From contig NZ_JAUSSZ010000022.1 in NCBI RefSeq assembly GCF_030812595.1, positions 1-44,392 on the forward strand: a DNA stretch of 44,392 bases, in the 5' to 3' direction. Both the position numbers and the translations under genes were made by a program. Positions 14,293 through 22,574 of this stretch are shown here, one piece after another. Source of the DNA: Arthrobacter bambusae. GTDB taxonomy: Bacteria > Actinomycetota > Actinomycetes > Actinomycetales > Micrococcaceae. The notes beneath the pieces are model-generated. The model saw only the letters and a program-made list of their open reading frames with translations. It did no database searches and was not told the origin of the DNA. Numbering within the stretch: the stretch's first letter is position 1; the number at the start of each line of letters is the position of its first letter.

Positions 14293-14853
14293 CGGGGCGC
14301 GCGGCGGTGCATCGGGCTGCTTTCCCATCAAGCCGAAAAGAGTCAGGAGGAAGGTCACGAGGGCTGTCGCTCCCGGCCACAGCAAAAGTGCCGCCACCGC
14401 CCGCAAGGAGAAGCCTTCATTTCCGTTTGAGCCAGGACCCCACCACTGGGCTGCCAGCAGGCCCACCTGCCAGGCCACCAAGGCCCCCACGGCACCACCC
14501 AGGATCGCCAGGACCGTGCGTATGCCGCTCCCCGGTTTCATGACCTTGCTGTCGAGCAGGACTGCCGTGAAGCAGCCGGAAAGCAGCAGAAGCCCCGCGA
14601 GGACCAAGTCCCTCGGAAGCCGGCCTGCCGAGGCTGTCGGATCGGCGAGGGCGGGATTTCCGGAGATCACGTTGAGGCCGCCCGGAGCCAACAGCCACCA
14701 GGCCAGGCCCAACCCAATGCCCGAGGCTGCGGGCACCGCAATCCATAGCCACAACTTGCGGTCCCGACTGCCCGTGCCCGTGCCGGTGCCGGTGTCCAAG
14801 TCAGTGTCCCGGGTGGGACCGGCGTCAAGAAGGTTCCGTGTTGGCTTGGTCAT
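14290..14853 (-). CDS. Putative four-helix integral membrane protein
   Basis: 187 residues, no family that I can name with confidence. The first 31 residues are polar and contain a short TGTGTGTG repeat, encoded by a tandem GGCACC-like stretch at 14781-14800. Four hydrophobic segments follow at about residues 35-55, 83-103, 114-137 and 153-174, joined by short loops with GNPALADPTASAGR and WWGPGSNGNEG. The C-terminus is Pro-rich (KQPDAPPRAP). The gene lies directly before hisD, 9 bases from its start, so the two may be cotranscribed, but nothing suggests a histidine-related role. The ATG at 14851-14853 is supported by a TAATGT hexamer 7 nt upstream. Function unknown. Confidence 0.75.
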   Translation of the reverse strand: MTKPTRNLLDAGPTRDTDLDTGTGTGTGSRDRKLWLWIAVPAASGIGLGLAWWLLAPGGLNVISGNPALADPTASAGRLPRDLVLAGLLLLSGCFTAVLLDSKVMKPGSGIRTVLAILGGAVGALVAWQVGLLAAQWWGPGSNGNEGFSLRAVAALLLWPGATALVTFLLTLFGLMGKQPDAPPRAP

Positions 14854-14860
14854 GACACAA

Positions 14861-14888
14861 ACATTAACAAACGTTTCTGTATGCCCAA
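14861..14888 (-). promoter_or_regulatory. Promoter of the membrane protein gene before hisD
   Basis: Minus strand: TTGGGC (complement of 14883-14888), 16-bp spacer, TAATGT (complement of 14861-14866), then 7 nt to the ATG. Near-leaderless spacing. Confidence 0.5.
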
Positions 14889-14968
14889 TGAGCAGGCGCC
14901 CCGGCGAGCAGGGAATACGCTGGATCCACCAGCGTTATCACCAATAGCTCACGCAGGAGATCGGCAAA

Positions 14969-15469
14969 GTGGCTTCGGACAATTCGGCTTTTGAAGGAAC
15001 TTTCAAACAAATGTTCCGCCGGCATGCCGCAGGGGTGGCCATCATCACCGCCGAGCTCAACGGCAAGCCGTTCGGTTTCACCGCGACATCGGTGGCTTCG
15101 CTGTCCGCCGAGCCCCCGCGCTTCACGTTCAACATGTCCCGGAGTTCCAGTTCCTGGCCGGCGGTAGCTAATTCGACGTACATCGGCCTGCACATGCTGG
15201 GGCTCGAGAACCAGGCCCTCGCTGACCGCTTCGCCCGCACCCAGGAACGCTTTGAAGGCGACCACTGGGAGCCGGGCCCGTTCGGTGTCCCCATCCTGAA
15301 GAACGTCGCCGGCTGGTTGATCGGCAAGATCCAGATGCGCCTGTCCTTCGAAAACAACGCGATCGTGGTGGTGGAGGTGGTCGACGGACTGGTCGGCGAG
15401 GATGACACGCCACTGCTGTACCACTCGGGCACCTATGGCCAGCCGGTTCCGCTCGACTATGAAATCTAG
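14969..15469 (+). CDS. Flavin reductase domain (DIM6/NTAB) protein
   Basis: 166-residue flavin reductase-like FMN-binding protein, cytosolic. The fold's N-terminal motif is FKQMFRRHAAGVAIITAELNGKPFGFTATSVASLSAEPPRFTFNMSRSSSSWPA, in which the GFTATS and the SL-S-PP segments contact FMN. Such proteins reduce free FMN with NAD(P)H or supply it to a two-component monooxygenase, but no oxygenase gene is nearby, so the partner and the real substrate remain unknown. Start GTG at 14969, with AGGAGA (14955-14960) 8 nt upstream. It stops only 5 bases before the dnaE stop codon on the opposite strand, leaving no room for a separate terminator. Confidence 0.88.
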   Translation: MASDNSAFEGTFKQMFRRHAAGVAIITAELNGKPFGFTATSVASLSAEPPRFTFNMSRSSSSWPAVANSTYIGLHMLGLENQALADRFARTQERFEGDHWEPGPFGVPILKNVAGWLIGKIQMRLSFENNAIVVVEVVDGLVGEDDTPLLYHSGTYGQPVPLDYEI

Positions 15470-15474
15470 CCCAA

Positions 15475-18400
15475 TCAACTATCCAGGCAGGTCGGGCCGA
15501 GAAGGACCTTGAGGTCACCGAAAAGCGATGGGGTGGGGTTCACGCGCAAGTGCACCGGCAGGCCCATGACCTCGACCTTGGAGTCACCCTGCAAGTGGAG
15601 CCTGACCTCGGAGTTTCCCCGGTGGGTGGTCAAAACATCGCGAAGATCGGTGACCACGGCCTCGGTCGCCTTGTAGGTGGGCATTGTGATGACCAAGGGA
15701 CCGTTGGTGCCCTCGCTCAGGTCCGGGACCGAGAGCTCCATGCAGTTCAAGGTGACCGCACCGTCGTCGCGCCGCTGGAGGCGGCCCTTGACCACCACGA
15801 TCAGGTCCTCCGCGAGGACCGAAGCGATGGGGCCGTAGACCTGGCCGAAGAACATGACCTCGATGGACGCCCCGAGGTCTTCGATCTCCGCCCGCGCGTA
15901 GGCGTTGCCGCTTGCTTTCGCAATCCTGCGGCTGAGCGAGGTGATCATGCCCGCAACGGTGACGATGGCGCCGTCGTGCGGTCCGTCTTCTCCCAGGATC
16001 GAGGTGATCGACTGCTCCGCATGCTGGCTCAATACACCTTCGAGCCCTTGCAGGGGGTGGTCCGAGACATAGAGGCCAAGCATGTCCCGCTCGAAGGCGA
16101 GCTTGTCCTTCTTCTCCCACTCAGGCAGGTCCGGGATCTCGGTGCTCAGGGAGGCCTGCGGCTCCTGGTCCTCGAATCCGGCGAAGAGATCGAACTGCCC
16201 GATCGCCTCATTGCGTTTGAGCGTGATGACAGAGTCGATCGCTTCTTCGTGGATCATGGCCAATGCCCGGCGGTGATGGCCGAGGGAATCGAACGCGCCG
16301 GCCTTGATGAGGGATTCGATGGTGCGCTTGTTGCACACGACCGCCGGAACCTTCATGAGGAAGTCCTTGAAGGAGGTGTAGGCGCCCTCGCTCGCCCGGG
16401 CAGCCACCATGGCCTCGACCACGTTGACGCCAACGTTGCGGATGGCCCCCATCCCGAAGCGGATGTCAGTTCCTACAGGCGTGAAGTTGAGGCTCGATTC
16501 GTTGACGTCCGGCGGCAGTACCGTAATGCCCATGCGCCGGCACTCATTGAGGTAGATGGCCGATTTGTCCTTGTCGTCCCCCACCGATGTGAGCAGCGCC
16601 GCCATGTATTCGGGGGCGTAGTGGGCCTTCAGGTACGCGGTCCAGTAGGAGATGACCCCGTACGCGGCCGAGTGCGCCTTGTTGAAGGCGTAGTCGGAGA
16701 ACGGGAGCAGGATGTCCCACAAGGTTTTCACGGCATCCATGGAGTAGCCGTTGTCCTGCATGCCCTGCGAGAACCCGGCAAACTGCTTGTCCAGTTCGGA
16801 TTTCTTCTTCTTGCCCATGGCGCGGCGCAGGATATCGGCTTGGCCCAGTGAGTAGCCGGCCAGCTTCTGGGCCACGGCCATGACCTGCTCCTGGTACACG
16901 ATCAACCCGTACGTTCCGCCCAGGATTTCGGCGAGCGGCTCCTCGAGCTCCGGGTGGATCGGGATGACCTCTTGGATTTTGTTCTTGCGGAGCGCGTAGT
17001 CCGTGTGCGCGTTGGCGCCCATGGGGCCCGGCCGGTACAGCGCCAGCACTGCGGAAATGTCTTCGAAGTTGTCGGGCTTCATGAGCTTGAGCAGGGACCG
17101 CATGGGCCCGCCGTCGAGCTGGAAGACGCCCAAGGTGTCCCCGCGCGCCAGCAGCTCGTACGACGCCTGGTCGTCCAGGGCCAGATGCTCAAGATCGAGG
17201 TCCACGCCGCGGTTCATTTTGATGTTTTCCAGGGCGTCGGAAATGATCGTCAGGTTCCTCAGGCCGAGGAAGTCCATCTTGATCAGGCCAAGGCCTTCGG
17301 ACGTCGGGTAGTCGAACTGCGTGATGACCTGGCCGTCCTGGATACGGCGCATGATCGGAATCACGTCGATGATGGGGTCCGAGGACATGATGACACCAGC
17401 GGCATGCACGCCCCACTGCCGCTTCAGCCCCTCAATGCCCAGCGCGGTCTCGAAGACCTTGGCGGCCTCCGGGTCGGTGCTGATCAGTTGGCGGAAGTCT
17501 CCCGCCTCGCCATAGCGCTTGGCCTCCGGGTTCTGGATGTCCGCCAACGGGATGTCCTTGGCCATCACTGCCGGCGGCAGGGCCTTGGTGAGCTGTTCAC
17601 CCATGCTGAACGGGTAGCCGAGCACGCGGGAGGAGTCCTTGAGCGCCTGCTTGGTCTTGATGGTGCCGTAGGTGACAATCATGGCCACGCGCTCGTCGCC
17701 GTACTTCCGGGTGACGTAGTCGATGACCTCGGAGCGGCGACGATCATCGAAGTCGACGTCGAAGTCGGGCATGGACACGCGGTCCGGGTTGAGGAAGCGC
17801 TCGAAAATCAGGCCATGTTCCAGCGGGTCGAGGTCAGTGATGCGCATGGCATAGGCCACCATGGAGCCCGCACCGGAACCACGGCCCGGGCCTACCCGGA
17901 TCCCGTTGTTCTTGGCCCAGTTGATGAAGTCGGCCACCACCAGGAAGTAGCCCGGGAACCCCATGGACGTGATCACGTCGAGCTCATAGTCCGCTTGCTT
18001 GCGCACCTTGTCCGGGACGCCCTGGGGATAGCGGTAATCCAGTCCCTTGGCTACTTCCTTGACGAGCCAGGACGTCTCGTCCTCGCCGGGCGGGCAAGGG
18101 AACCGGGGCATGTAGTTCGCGCCTGTGTTGAATGACACTTCACAGCGCTCTGCGATGAGCAGGGTGTTGTCGCAGGCCTCCGGGTGGTCGCGGAACAGCT
18201 CCCGCATCTCCTGCGGCGACTTCAAGTAGTAGCCGCTCCCGGAGAAGGCGAATCGTGAGCCGCCGTTGTCATAGGTGGGTTCCAGGAGGGTAGAGCCCGA
18301 CTGGATCGCCAACAAGGCCTCATGGGCCTTCGCGTCGTGTTCATGGGTGTAGTGAAGGTCGTTGGTGGCCACCAGGGGAAGCTTCAGTTCCTTGGCCAGC

Positions 18401-19032
18401 CGCAGCAGATCTCCCGTCACCCGCCGCTCGATGTCCAGCCCGTGGTCCATCAGTTCGCAGAAGTAGTTTTCGGCACCGAAGATGTCGCGGAATTCAGAAG
18501 CCGCAGCCAGTGCCTCCCGGTATTGACCGAGGCGAAGGCGGGTCTGGACTTCACCGGAAGGGCAACCGGTGGTGGCGATCAGGCCTTCGGAATAGGTATT
18601 GAGCAACTCCCGGTCCAAGCGGGGCCATTTTCCGAACACCGAGTCGAGGGAAGCAATCGAGGATGCCCGGAACAGATTGCGCATGCCGACGTTGTTGTAG
18701 CTCAGCAGCGTCATATGGGTGTAGGAACCGCCACCGGAGACGTCATCCTTGCGCTGGCTCTCTTCCCCCCAGCGGACGCGCTCCTTGTCCCCGCGCGCCG
18801 TGCCCGGCGTGACATAGGCTTCGACGCCGATAATCGGCTTGATGCCCTTGTCCGTTGCCTTCTTCCAGAAATCGAACGCACCGAACAGGTAACCGTGATC
18901 CGTCGTGGCCAAGGCAGGCATCCCCAGCCGCTCGGTCTCATCGAACAATTCAGTAAGGCGCGCCGCACCATCCAGCATGGAGTATTCGGTGTGGGTATGC
19001 AGATGGACGAACGAGTCATTGCTGGGAGTCAC
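15475..19032 (-). CDS. dnaE: DNA polymerase III subunit alpha
   Basis: Catalytic subunit of the replicative polymerase, DnaE1 type, about 1185 residues. The N-terminal PHP domain begins FVHLHTHTEYSMLDGAARL (His residues of the metal site). The polymerase core includes VGPGRGSGAGSMVAYAM and the catalytic aspartates in MPDFDVDFDD (about 421-430), with YGLIVYQEQVMAVAQ and FNKAHSAAYGVISYWTAYLKAHYAPEYMAALL in the fingers. A helix-hairpin-helix region, an OB-fold (TVAGMITSLSRRIAKASGNAYARAEIED) and a C-terminal tail-binding region complete it. Two adjacent GTGs (19033-19035 and 19030-19032) are possible. I use the second because TAGACT ends exactly 6 nt before it. It follows rluD by about 60 bases and is convergent with the flavin reductase gene. 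Confidence 0.97.
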   Translation of the reverse strand: MTPSNDSFVHLHTHTEYSMLDGAARLTELFDETERLGMPALATTDHGYLFGAFDFWKKATDKGIKPIIGVEAYVTPGTARGDKERVRWGEESQRKDDVSGGGSYTHMTLLSYNNVGMRNLFRASSIASLDSVFGKWPRLDRELLNTYSEGLIATTGCPSGEVQTRLRLGQYREALAAASEFRDIFGAENYFCELMDHGLDIERRVTGDLLRLAKELKLPLVATNDLHYTHEHDAKAHEALLAIQSGSTLLEPTYDNGGSRFAFSGSGYYLKSPQEMRELFRDHPEACDNTLLIAERCEVSFNTGANYMPRFPCPPGEDETSWLVKEVAKGLDYRYPQGVPDKVRKQADYELDVITSMGFPGYFLVVADFINWAKNNGIRVGPGRGSGAGSMVAYAMRITDLDPLEHGLIFERFLNPDRVSMPDFDVDFDDRRRSEVIDYVTRKYGDERVAMIVTYGTIKTKQALKDSSRVLGYPFSMGEQLTKALPPAVMAKDIPLADIQNPEAKRYGEAGDFRQLISTDPEAAKVFETALGIEGLKRQWGVHAAGVIMSSDPIIDVIPIMRRIQDGQVITQFDYPTSEGLGLIKMDFLGLRNLTIISDALENIKMNRGVDLDLEHLALDDQASYELLARGDTLGVFQLDGGPMRSLLKLMKPDNFEDISAVLALYRPGPMGANAHTDYALRKNKIQEVIPIHPELEEPLAEILGGTYGLIVYQEQVMAVAQKLAGYSLGQADILRRAMGKKKKSELDKQFAGFSQGMQDNGYSMDAVKTLWDILLPFSDYAFNKAHSAAYGVISYWTAYLKAHYAPEYMAALLTSVGDDKDKSAIYLNECRRMGITVLPPDVNESSLNFTPVGTDIRFGMGAIRNVGVNVVEAMVAARASEGAYTSFKDFLMKVPAVVCNKRTIESLIKAGAFDSLGHHRRALAMIHEEAIDSVITLKRNEAIGQFDLFAGFEDQEPQASLSTEIPDLPEWEKKDKLAFERDMLGLYVSDHPLQGLEGVLSQHAEQSITSILGEDGPHDGAIVTVAGMITSLSRRIAKASGNAYARAEIEDLGASIEVMFFGQVYGPIASVLAEDLIVVVKGRLQRRDDGAVTLNCMELSVPDLSEGTNGPLVITMPTYKATEAVVTDLRDVLTTHRGNSEVRLHLQGDSKVEVMGLPVHLRVNPTPSLFGDLKVLLGPTCLDS

Positions 19033-19038
19033 CACGAC

Positions 19039-19044
19039 AGTCTA
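19039..19044 (-). promoter_or_regulatory. -10 hexamer, leaderless start of dnaE
   Basis: Minus-strand TAGACT, six bases (GTCGTG), then GTG at 19032-19030. The hexamer lies between rluD and dnaE, so dnaE may have its own promoter in addition to readthrough from lspA-rluD. Confidence 0.5.
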
Positions 19045-19093
19045 CCGGCAGGGCCCGCGCGGTTGGAGTGGCGCGCTGGAAGCGTGGATCCCG

Positions 19094-20020
19094 CTACGCG
19101 TTGCCGCTTTCAAGAAGTTCCAGGGCATACCGGAGGTCCGCTGGATACTGGCTGGTGACCTCCACCCATTCGCCGGTCCGGGGATGGTTGAAGCCAAGCC
19201 GGCGCGCATGCAACCACTGCCGGGTGAGTCCCAGGTTGGCAGCCAGACGCGGGTCCGCGCCATAAGTCAGGTCCCCCGCGCAGGGGTGCCTGAGGGCCGA
19301 GAAATGGACCCTGATCTGGTGTGTCCGGCCTGTCTCAAGGTGGACTTCCACGAGGCTCGCTTTGCCATACGCCTCGAGGACTTCGTAGTGCGTCACCGAG
19401 GGCCGGCCATCCTCGATCACCGCAAAGCGCCAATCATGCCCCGGGTGGCGCCCGATGGGCGCGTCTATGGTGCCTTCCAGCGGATCCGGCAGGCCTTGGA
19501 CGACGGCGTGGTACACCTTGTCCACTGTGCGTTCCTTGAAGGCCCGTTTGAGCACCGCGTATGCGTGTTCGGTCTTCGCCACTACCATGACGCCCGACGT
19601 CCCGACGTCGAGGCGGTGGACGATGCCGGCCCGTTCAGGCGCGCCGGACGTTGAAATCCGGTATCCGGCGCCGGCAAGACCGCCGACCACGGTAGGGCCC
19701 ACCCAACCCGGCGACGGGTGCGCAGCCACGCCAACAGGCTTGTCGATGACAACAAAGTCGTCATCGTCCAACAGGATATTCAGGCCTTCCACGACTTCCT
19801 CCACGACTTCCAAGGGATCCCTGCGTTCGGGAATGGTGACTTGCAGGACAGACCCGGCAACGAGTTTCGCCGATTTGCCCACCGTGCCGGCGGCGACAGT
19901 GACGTTGCCTTCGGCGATCAGGAGGGCGGCCGCGGAGCGGGAAATATCCATCAGTCTCGCCAGGCCGGCATCGGCCCTGGCGCCGCCGAGCTCTTCGGGC
20001 ACCACGAACTGCTCAGACAT
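19094..20020 (-). CDS. rluD: RluA/RluD family rRNA pseudouridine synthase
   Basis: Cytosolic enzyme turning uridines of 23S rRNA into pseudouridine. About 308 residues from the ATG at 20018-20020. An S4 RNA-binding domain lies near the N-terminus (ADAGLARLMDISRSAAALLIAEGNVTV). The catalytic domain carries VIDKPVGVAAHPSPG and the signature GIVHRLDVGTSGVMVVAKT with the catalytic Asp138, then the family-typical LVEVHLETGRTHQIRVHFSALRHPCAGD. RluD is the best label, but RluA and RluC relatives cannot be separated by eye. The ATG overlaps the lspA stop by 8 bases, which indicates translational coupling, and the longer in-frame start at 20101 lies inside lspA and has no support. Confidence 0.93.
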   Translation of the reverse strand: MSEQFVVPEELGGARADAGLARLMDISRSAAALLIAEGNVTVAAGTVGKSAKLVAGSVLQVTIPERRDPLEVVEEVVEGLNILLDDDDFVVIDKPVGVAAHPSPGWVGPTVVGGLAGAGYRISTSGAPERAGIVHRLDVGTSGVMVVAKTEHAYAVLKRAFKERTVDKVYHAVVQGLPDPLEGTIDAPIGRHPGHDWRFAVIEDGRPSVTHYEVLEAYGKASLVEVHLETGRTHQIRVHFSALRHPCAGDLTYGADPRLAANLGLTRQWLHARRLGFNHPRTGEWVEVTSQYPADLRYALELLESGNA

Positions 20021-20633
20021 CGCCGGAGCCCCCATCCTCAGGAGTGCCGGTCTTGGCCCGCGGTGAACCGGACGAGTGGTGGCGGGAGCCGTCCAGGCCA
20101 ATCCCCCGCAAGGTCAACAGGCAGATGATCACGACGCCGGAAACCACTGCCGAGTCGGCGATATTGAAGATGGCGAAGTTGGGCAACTGGATGAAGTCCA
20201 CCACGTGGCCCATTGCAAAGGAAGGCTCCCGGAAAAGCCGATCGGTGAGGTTTCCGAGCGCCCCGCCGAGCAGCAGGCCGAGTGCCAGCGACCACCAGGC
20301 CGAGCCCAATCGACGCACTTGGACAAGAATCGCCACCGAAACGGCCGCCATGACGATCGTGAAGACCCACGTGACGTTTTCACCGATGGAGAACGCAGCG
20401 CCGGAGTTTCGGATGTAGTACCAGTGCAGGAGCGGAGGGAGCACCGAGGTCCGTTCGCCCTCGACCATGGTGCTGGTGACCCAGAGTTTGGTCAGTTGGT
20501 CGAAGGCGTACGCGAACACGGCGAAGCCCGCAAAGACCCAAAGAAGTGCTGGACGCCGTGTGCGGGCTTTGAGGCGGACCGGCTCCACGCTGCTGTTGGT
20601 TGGCTCGGTGCCGTCGATTTGTTCGTCGCTCAT
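20013..20633 (-). CDS. lspA: Lipoprotein signal peptidase
   Basis: Aspartyl protease of the inner membrane that cleaves the signal peptide of prolipoproteins after diacylglyceryl transfer (signal peptidase II). About 206 residues with four membrane helices. The catalytic pair is Asp131 in GNLTDRLF and Asp160 in the signature FIQLPNFAIFNIADSAV. The N-terminal tail (1-27) is polar and acidic, and the C-terminal tail is His/Ser/Pro-rich (RHHSSGSPRAKTGTPEDGG). The ATG at 20631-20633 is chosen over the longer in-frame GTG-like start at 20708, which would begin inside the divIVA terminator hairpin. A GAAAG sits upstream. It is coupled to rluD by an 8-base overlap. Confidence 0.96.
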   Translation of the reverse strand: MSDEQIDGTEPTNSSVEPVRLKARTRRPALLWVFAGFAVFAYAFDQLTKLWVTSTMVEGERTSVLPPLLHWYYIRNSGAAFSIGENVTWVFTIVMAAVSVAILVQVRRLGSAWWSLALGLLLGGALGNLTDRLFREPSFAMGHVVDFIQLPNFAIFNIADSAVVSGVVIICLLTLRGIGLDGSRHHSSGSPRAKTGTPEDGGSGDV

Positions 20634-20677
20634 AGTACTTTCATTCGGTAACCGTGGCTTCTGGCGCCTTAACAGGC

Positions 20678-20716
20678 GAAAGCCGGCGGCCGAGGAATCC
20701 CCAGCCACCGGCTTTC
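20678..20716 (-). terminator. Terminator after divIVA
   Basis: GAAAGCCGG (20678-20686) pairs with CCGGCTTTC (20708-20716). The intervening bases continue the stem with several G-U wobbles, giving a long GC-rich hairpin. It begins about 10 bases after the divIVA stop and precedes lspA. There is no long U tract. Confidence 0.7.
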
Positions 20717-20726
20717 AGAATACTTG

Positions 20727-21401
20727 CTAGACCTCTGCGGCGGCTTCGCCGACCTCAGGGGCGGCAACTGAACCGCGGGCATCCAGGTCACGCAGCTGGC
20801 CTTCGATGTAGGCCTTCAGCCGTGAGCGGTAGTCGCGCTCGAAGCCGCGGAGCTGCTCCACCTTGCGTTCGAGGACGCTGCGCTGCTGCTCGAGGGCACC
20901 GAGGATCTTGCGGGACTTGTCCTGCGCGTCGTTCACAAGGCTGGAGGCTTCGATCTGTGCCTCGGCGATGATCTTTTCCTTCTGCTGCTGACCATCAGCG
21001 ACGTGCTTGTCGTGCATCTGCTGCGCCATGGCCAGCAAGCCTGCTGCGGACTCGGCAGACACAGAGCTGGCAGAGGGTGCGGCCTGGGCAGCCGGAGCGG
21101 CCGGCTTCTTCTTGTCGGCTTCGGCCGCCTTTGCTTCGGCTTCCGCCTTGGCCTGTGCGTCCTTGTCGGCCTTCACCGGTGCGGGCACCTTTTCGACCAC
21201 GGGTGCCGATGCTGCGCTGGCAGGGACCGCGTTTCCGCTTTCGGCGAGCTTCTTGCGCAGCTCGTCGTTCTCTTGGTTCAAGCGCCTCAGCTCGACGACG
21301 ATTTCGTCGAGGAAGTCATCGACCTCGTCCTGGTCGTAGCCTTCGCGGAACTTGGTCGGCTGAAAGCGCTTGTTGACAACGTCTTCTGGCGTCAAAGCCA
21401 T
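20727..21401 (-). CDS. divIVA: DivIVA / Wag31 polar growth protein
   Basis: Coiled-coil scaffold that marks cell poles and directs apical wall growth in actinobacteria. 224 residues. The N-terminal membrane-binding DivIVA domain reads MALTPEDVVNKRFQPTKFREGYDQDEVDDFLDEIVVELRRLNQENDELRKKL (1-52). A low-complexity Ala/Lys/Pro linker (about 58-115) follows, then a long C-terminal coiled coil (SAAGLLAMAQQMHDKHVADGQQQKEKIIAEAQIEASSLVNDAQDKSRKILGALEQQRSVLERKVEQLRGFERDYRSRL). The linker is rich in KAEAEAKAAEADKKK and may be a phosphorylation and spacing region. The ATG has GAGGTG upstream at a good distance. It is the last member of the dcw run, after yggT. Confidence 0.96.
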   Translation of the reverse strand: MALTPEDVVNKRFQPTKFREGYDQDEVDDFLDEIVVELRRLNQENDELRKKLAESGNAVPASAASAPVVEKVPAPVKADKDAQAKAEAEAKAAEADKKKPAAPAAQAAPSASSVSAESAAGLLAMAQQMHDKHVADGQQQKEKIIAEAQIEASSLVNDAQDKSRKILGALEQQRSVLERKVEQLRGFERDYRSRLKAYIEGQLRDLDARGSVAAPEVGEAAAEV

Positions 21402-21462
21402 CTGGTCACCTCGTTGGTCTAGTTAGTCAGTAGGCCTTCCGGCCGTTCAAAACTACGGTACC

Positions 21463-21490
21463 TAAATATCATCTGATTCCCCCAATTCAA
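21463..21490 (-). promoter_or_regulatory. Possible divIVA promoter
   Basis: Minus strand: TTGAAT (complement of 21485-21490), 16-bp spacer, TATTTA (complement of 21463-21468), about 60 bases before the divIVA ATG. The leader has a small GGCC-TTCC-GGCC hairpin near 21433-21444. Weak. Confidence 0.35.
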
Positions 21491-21564
21491 CACCATCGTG
21501 TTGGGTCGGAGGATTGCAGCCCCCAGCCGAAGAAACAGATCGACGGCATTGGCCTGCGGAAAAG

Positions 21565-21852
21565 CTACGCCAGCGAGTAGACAAATCCCATCGCGATGCT
21601 GACGACAATAAACACGATAAGAAATGCCAGGTCAAGGGACACCCCGCCAAGCTGCAGCGGTGGGATCAGCCGGCGGATCCGTTTCAAGGGCGGATCAGTC
21701 ACAGAATAGACCACGTGCGCGGCCACCAGCGCAGCGCCACGGGGCCGCCACTGGCGCGCAAACATCTGCACCAGATCAAATACCAGCCTGATGATGAGGG
21801 AGACCAGGAACAGCAGCAATGCAATGTACAAAAGGCCGAAAACTATGCCCAC
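21565..21852 (-). CDS. YggT family membrane protein
   Basis: 95-residue membrane protein of the YggT family, usually found between sepF and divIVA in actinobacteria and firmicutes. Two hydrophobic regions, residues 3-27 (VFGLLYIALLLFLVSLIIRLVFDL) and 70-92 (GVSLDLAFLIVFIVVSIAMGFVY), flank a conserved central stretch, YSVTDPPLKRIRRLIPP, that matches the family signature (TDP-x-L-x-x-x-R-x-x-P). The start is GTG at 21850-21852, with a distant AGGAGA. The function is not established; the neighbourhood suggests a part in septum or envelope organisation. Confidence 0.9.
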   Translation of the reverse strand: MGIVFGLLYIALLLFLVSLIIRLVFDLVQMFARQWRPRGAALVAAHVVYSVTDPPLKRIRRLIPPLQLGGVSLDLAFLIVFIVVSIAMGFVYSLA

Positions 21853-21910
21853 GTGTTAGCTCAGATCTCCTAGTTCGCCACTTTTCTCGGTCAGTCCCTC
21901 TATTGCAACA

Positions 21911-21944
21911 CAGATGCCAGGCAGATCGCTCTGCCTGGCATCTG
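21911..21944 (-). terminator. Hairpin terminator between sepF and yggT
   Basis: Perfect 14-bp stem CAGATGCCAGGCAG (21911-21924) with CTGCCTGGCATCTG (21931-21944), loop ATCGCT. It sits 11 bases past the sepF stop. On the minus strand it is followed by TGTTGCAATA with no U tract, so the strength is uncertain, but the stem is very stable. Confidence 0.75.
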
Positions 21945-21955
21945 GGACGACTGCG

Positions 21956-22486
21956 CTAGCTCTGGTTGAAGAAGGTCGCTTGGGCTTCGCTGACCTTCTT
22001 GTCGTCGCCAAGGACTTCGACGTACGACGGCGACAACAGGAAAACCTTACTGGTGACGCGCTCAATGCTGCCGTGGAGTCCGAAGACCAGCCCGGCGGAA
22101 AAATCGACAAGGCGCTTCGCATCGCCCTCACCCATATCGGTGACGTTCATGATCACCGGGATGCCGTCCCTGAAACTTTCGCCGATGATCTTGGCGTCGT
22201 TGTAGGAGCGGGGATGGACGGTGGTGATTTGCCTCAGCCCGGAGGCGTCTTCGCGGCTGGATGCCGCACGCTTGATAGGTGTCACGGGTGCGCGGTATTC
22301 CTCTTCGGCGACAGGGGGGACTTCACGGACTACTTCACGTACAGGTGCAGGGGCGCGGCGTTCTTCACGATCGCGGTCGACGGACCGGTCATCATCGGTG
22401 TGCTGCTCGTGCTGCTCAGACTCGTAGTGTTCATCGCCATCGGCGAGCCCAAGATAAACCATTGTCTTGCGCAGTGCGCCAGCCAT
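21956..22486 (-). CDS. sepF: Cell division protein SepF
   Basis: Membrane anchor of the Z ring that binds the C-terminal tail of FtsZ; in actinobacteria, which lack FtsA, it is the main anchor. 176 residues. The N-terminal amphipathic peptide MAGALRKTMVYLGLADG (1-17) should bind the membrane. An acidic and Arg-rich linker (about 18-75) follows, and the SepF domain runs ITTVHPRSYNDAKIIGESFRDGIPVIMNVTDMGEGDAKRLVDFSAGLVFGLHGSIERVTSKVFLLSPSYVEV. The ATG has TAGGAG about 7 nt upstream. It follows yggS by 88 bases and lies in the ftsZ-pgeF-yggS-sepF order typical of the phylum. Confidence 0.96.
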   Translation of the reverse strand: MAGALRKTMVYLGLADGDEHYESEQHEQHTDDDRSVDRDREERRAPAPVREVVREVPPVAEEEYRAPVTPIKRAASSREDASGLRQITTVHPRSYNDAKIIGESFRDGIPVIMNVTDMGEGDAKRLVDFSAGLVFGLHGSIERVTSKVFLLSPSYVEVLGDDKKVSEAQATFFNQS

Positions 22487-22574
22487 GCTGGACTCCTATC
22501 GTGTCTGCAGTAGGCGGGCCGCCCATGACTTGACATAGCTGAAATCCCGGCCCGTCGCTTCCAATACTCCGACG

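Noticed and set aside
15550..18135. Two long plus-strand frames (433 and 393 residues) inside dnaE
   Set aside because: They are mirror frames of a complete, motif-bearing dnaE and have no recognisable domain or start signal.
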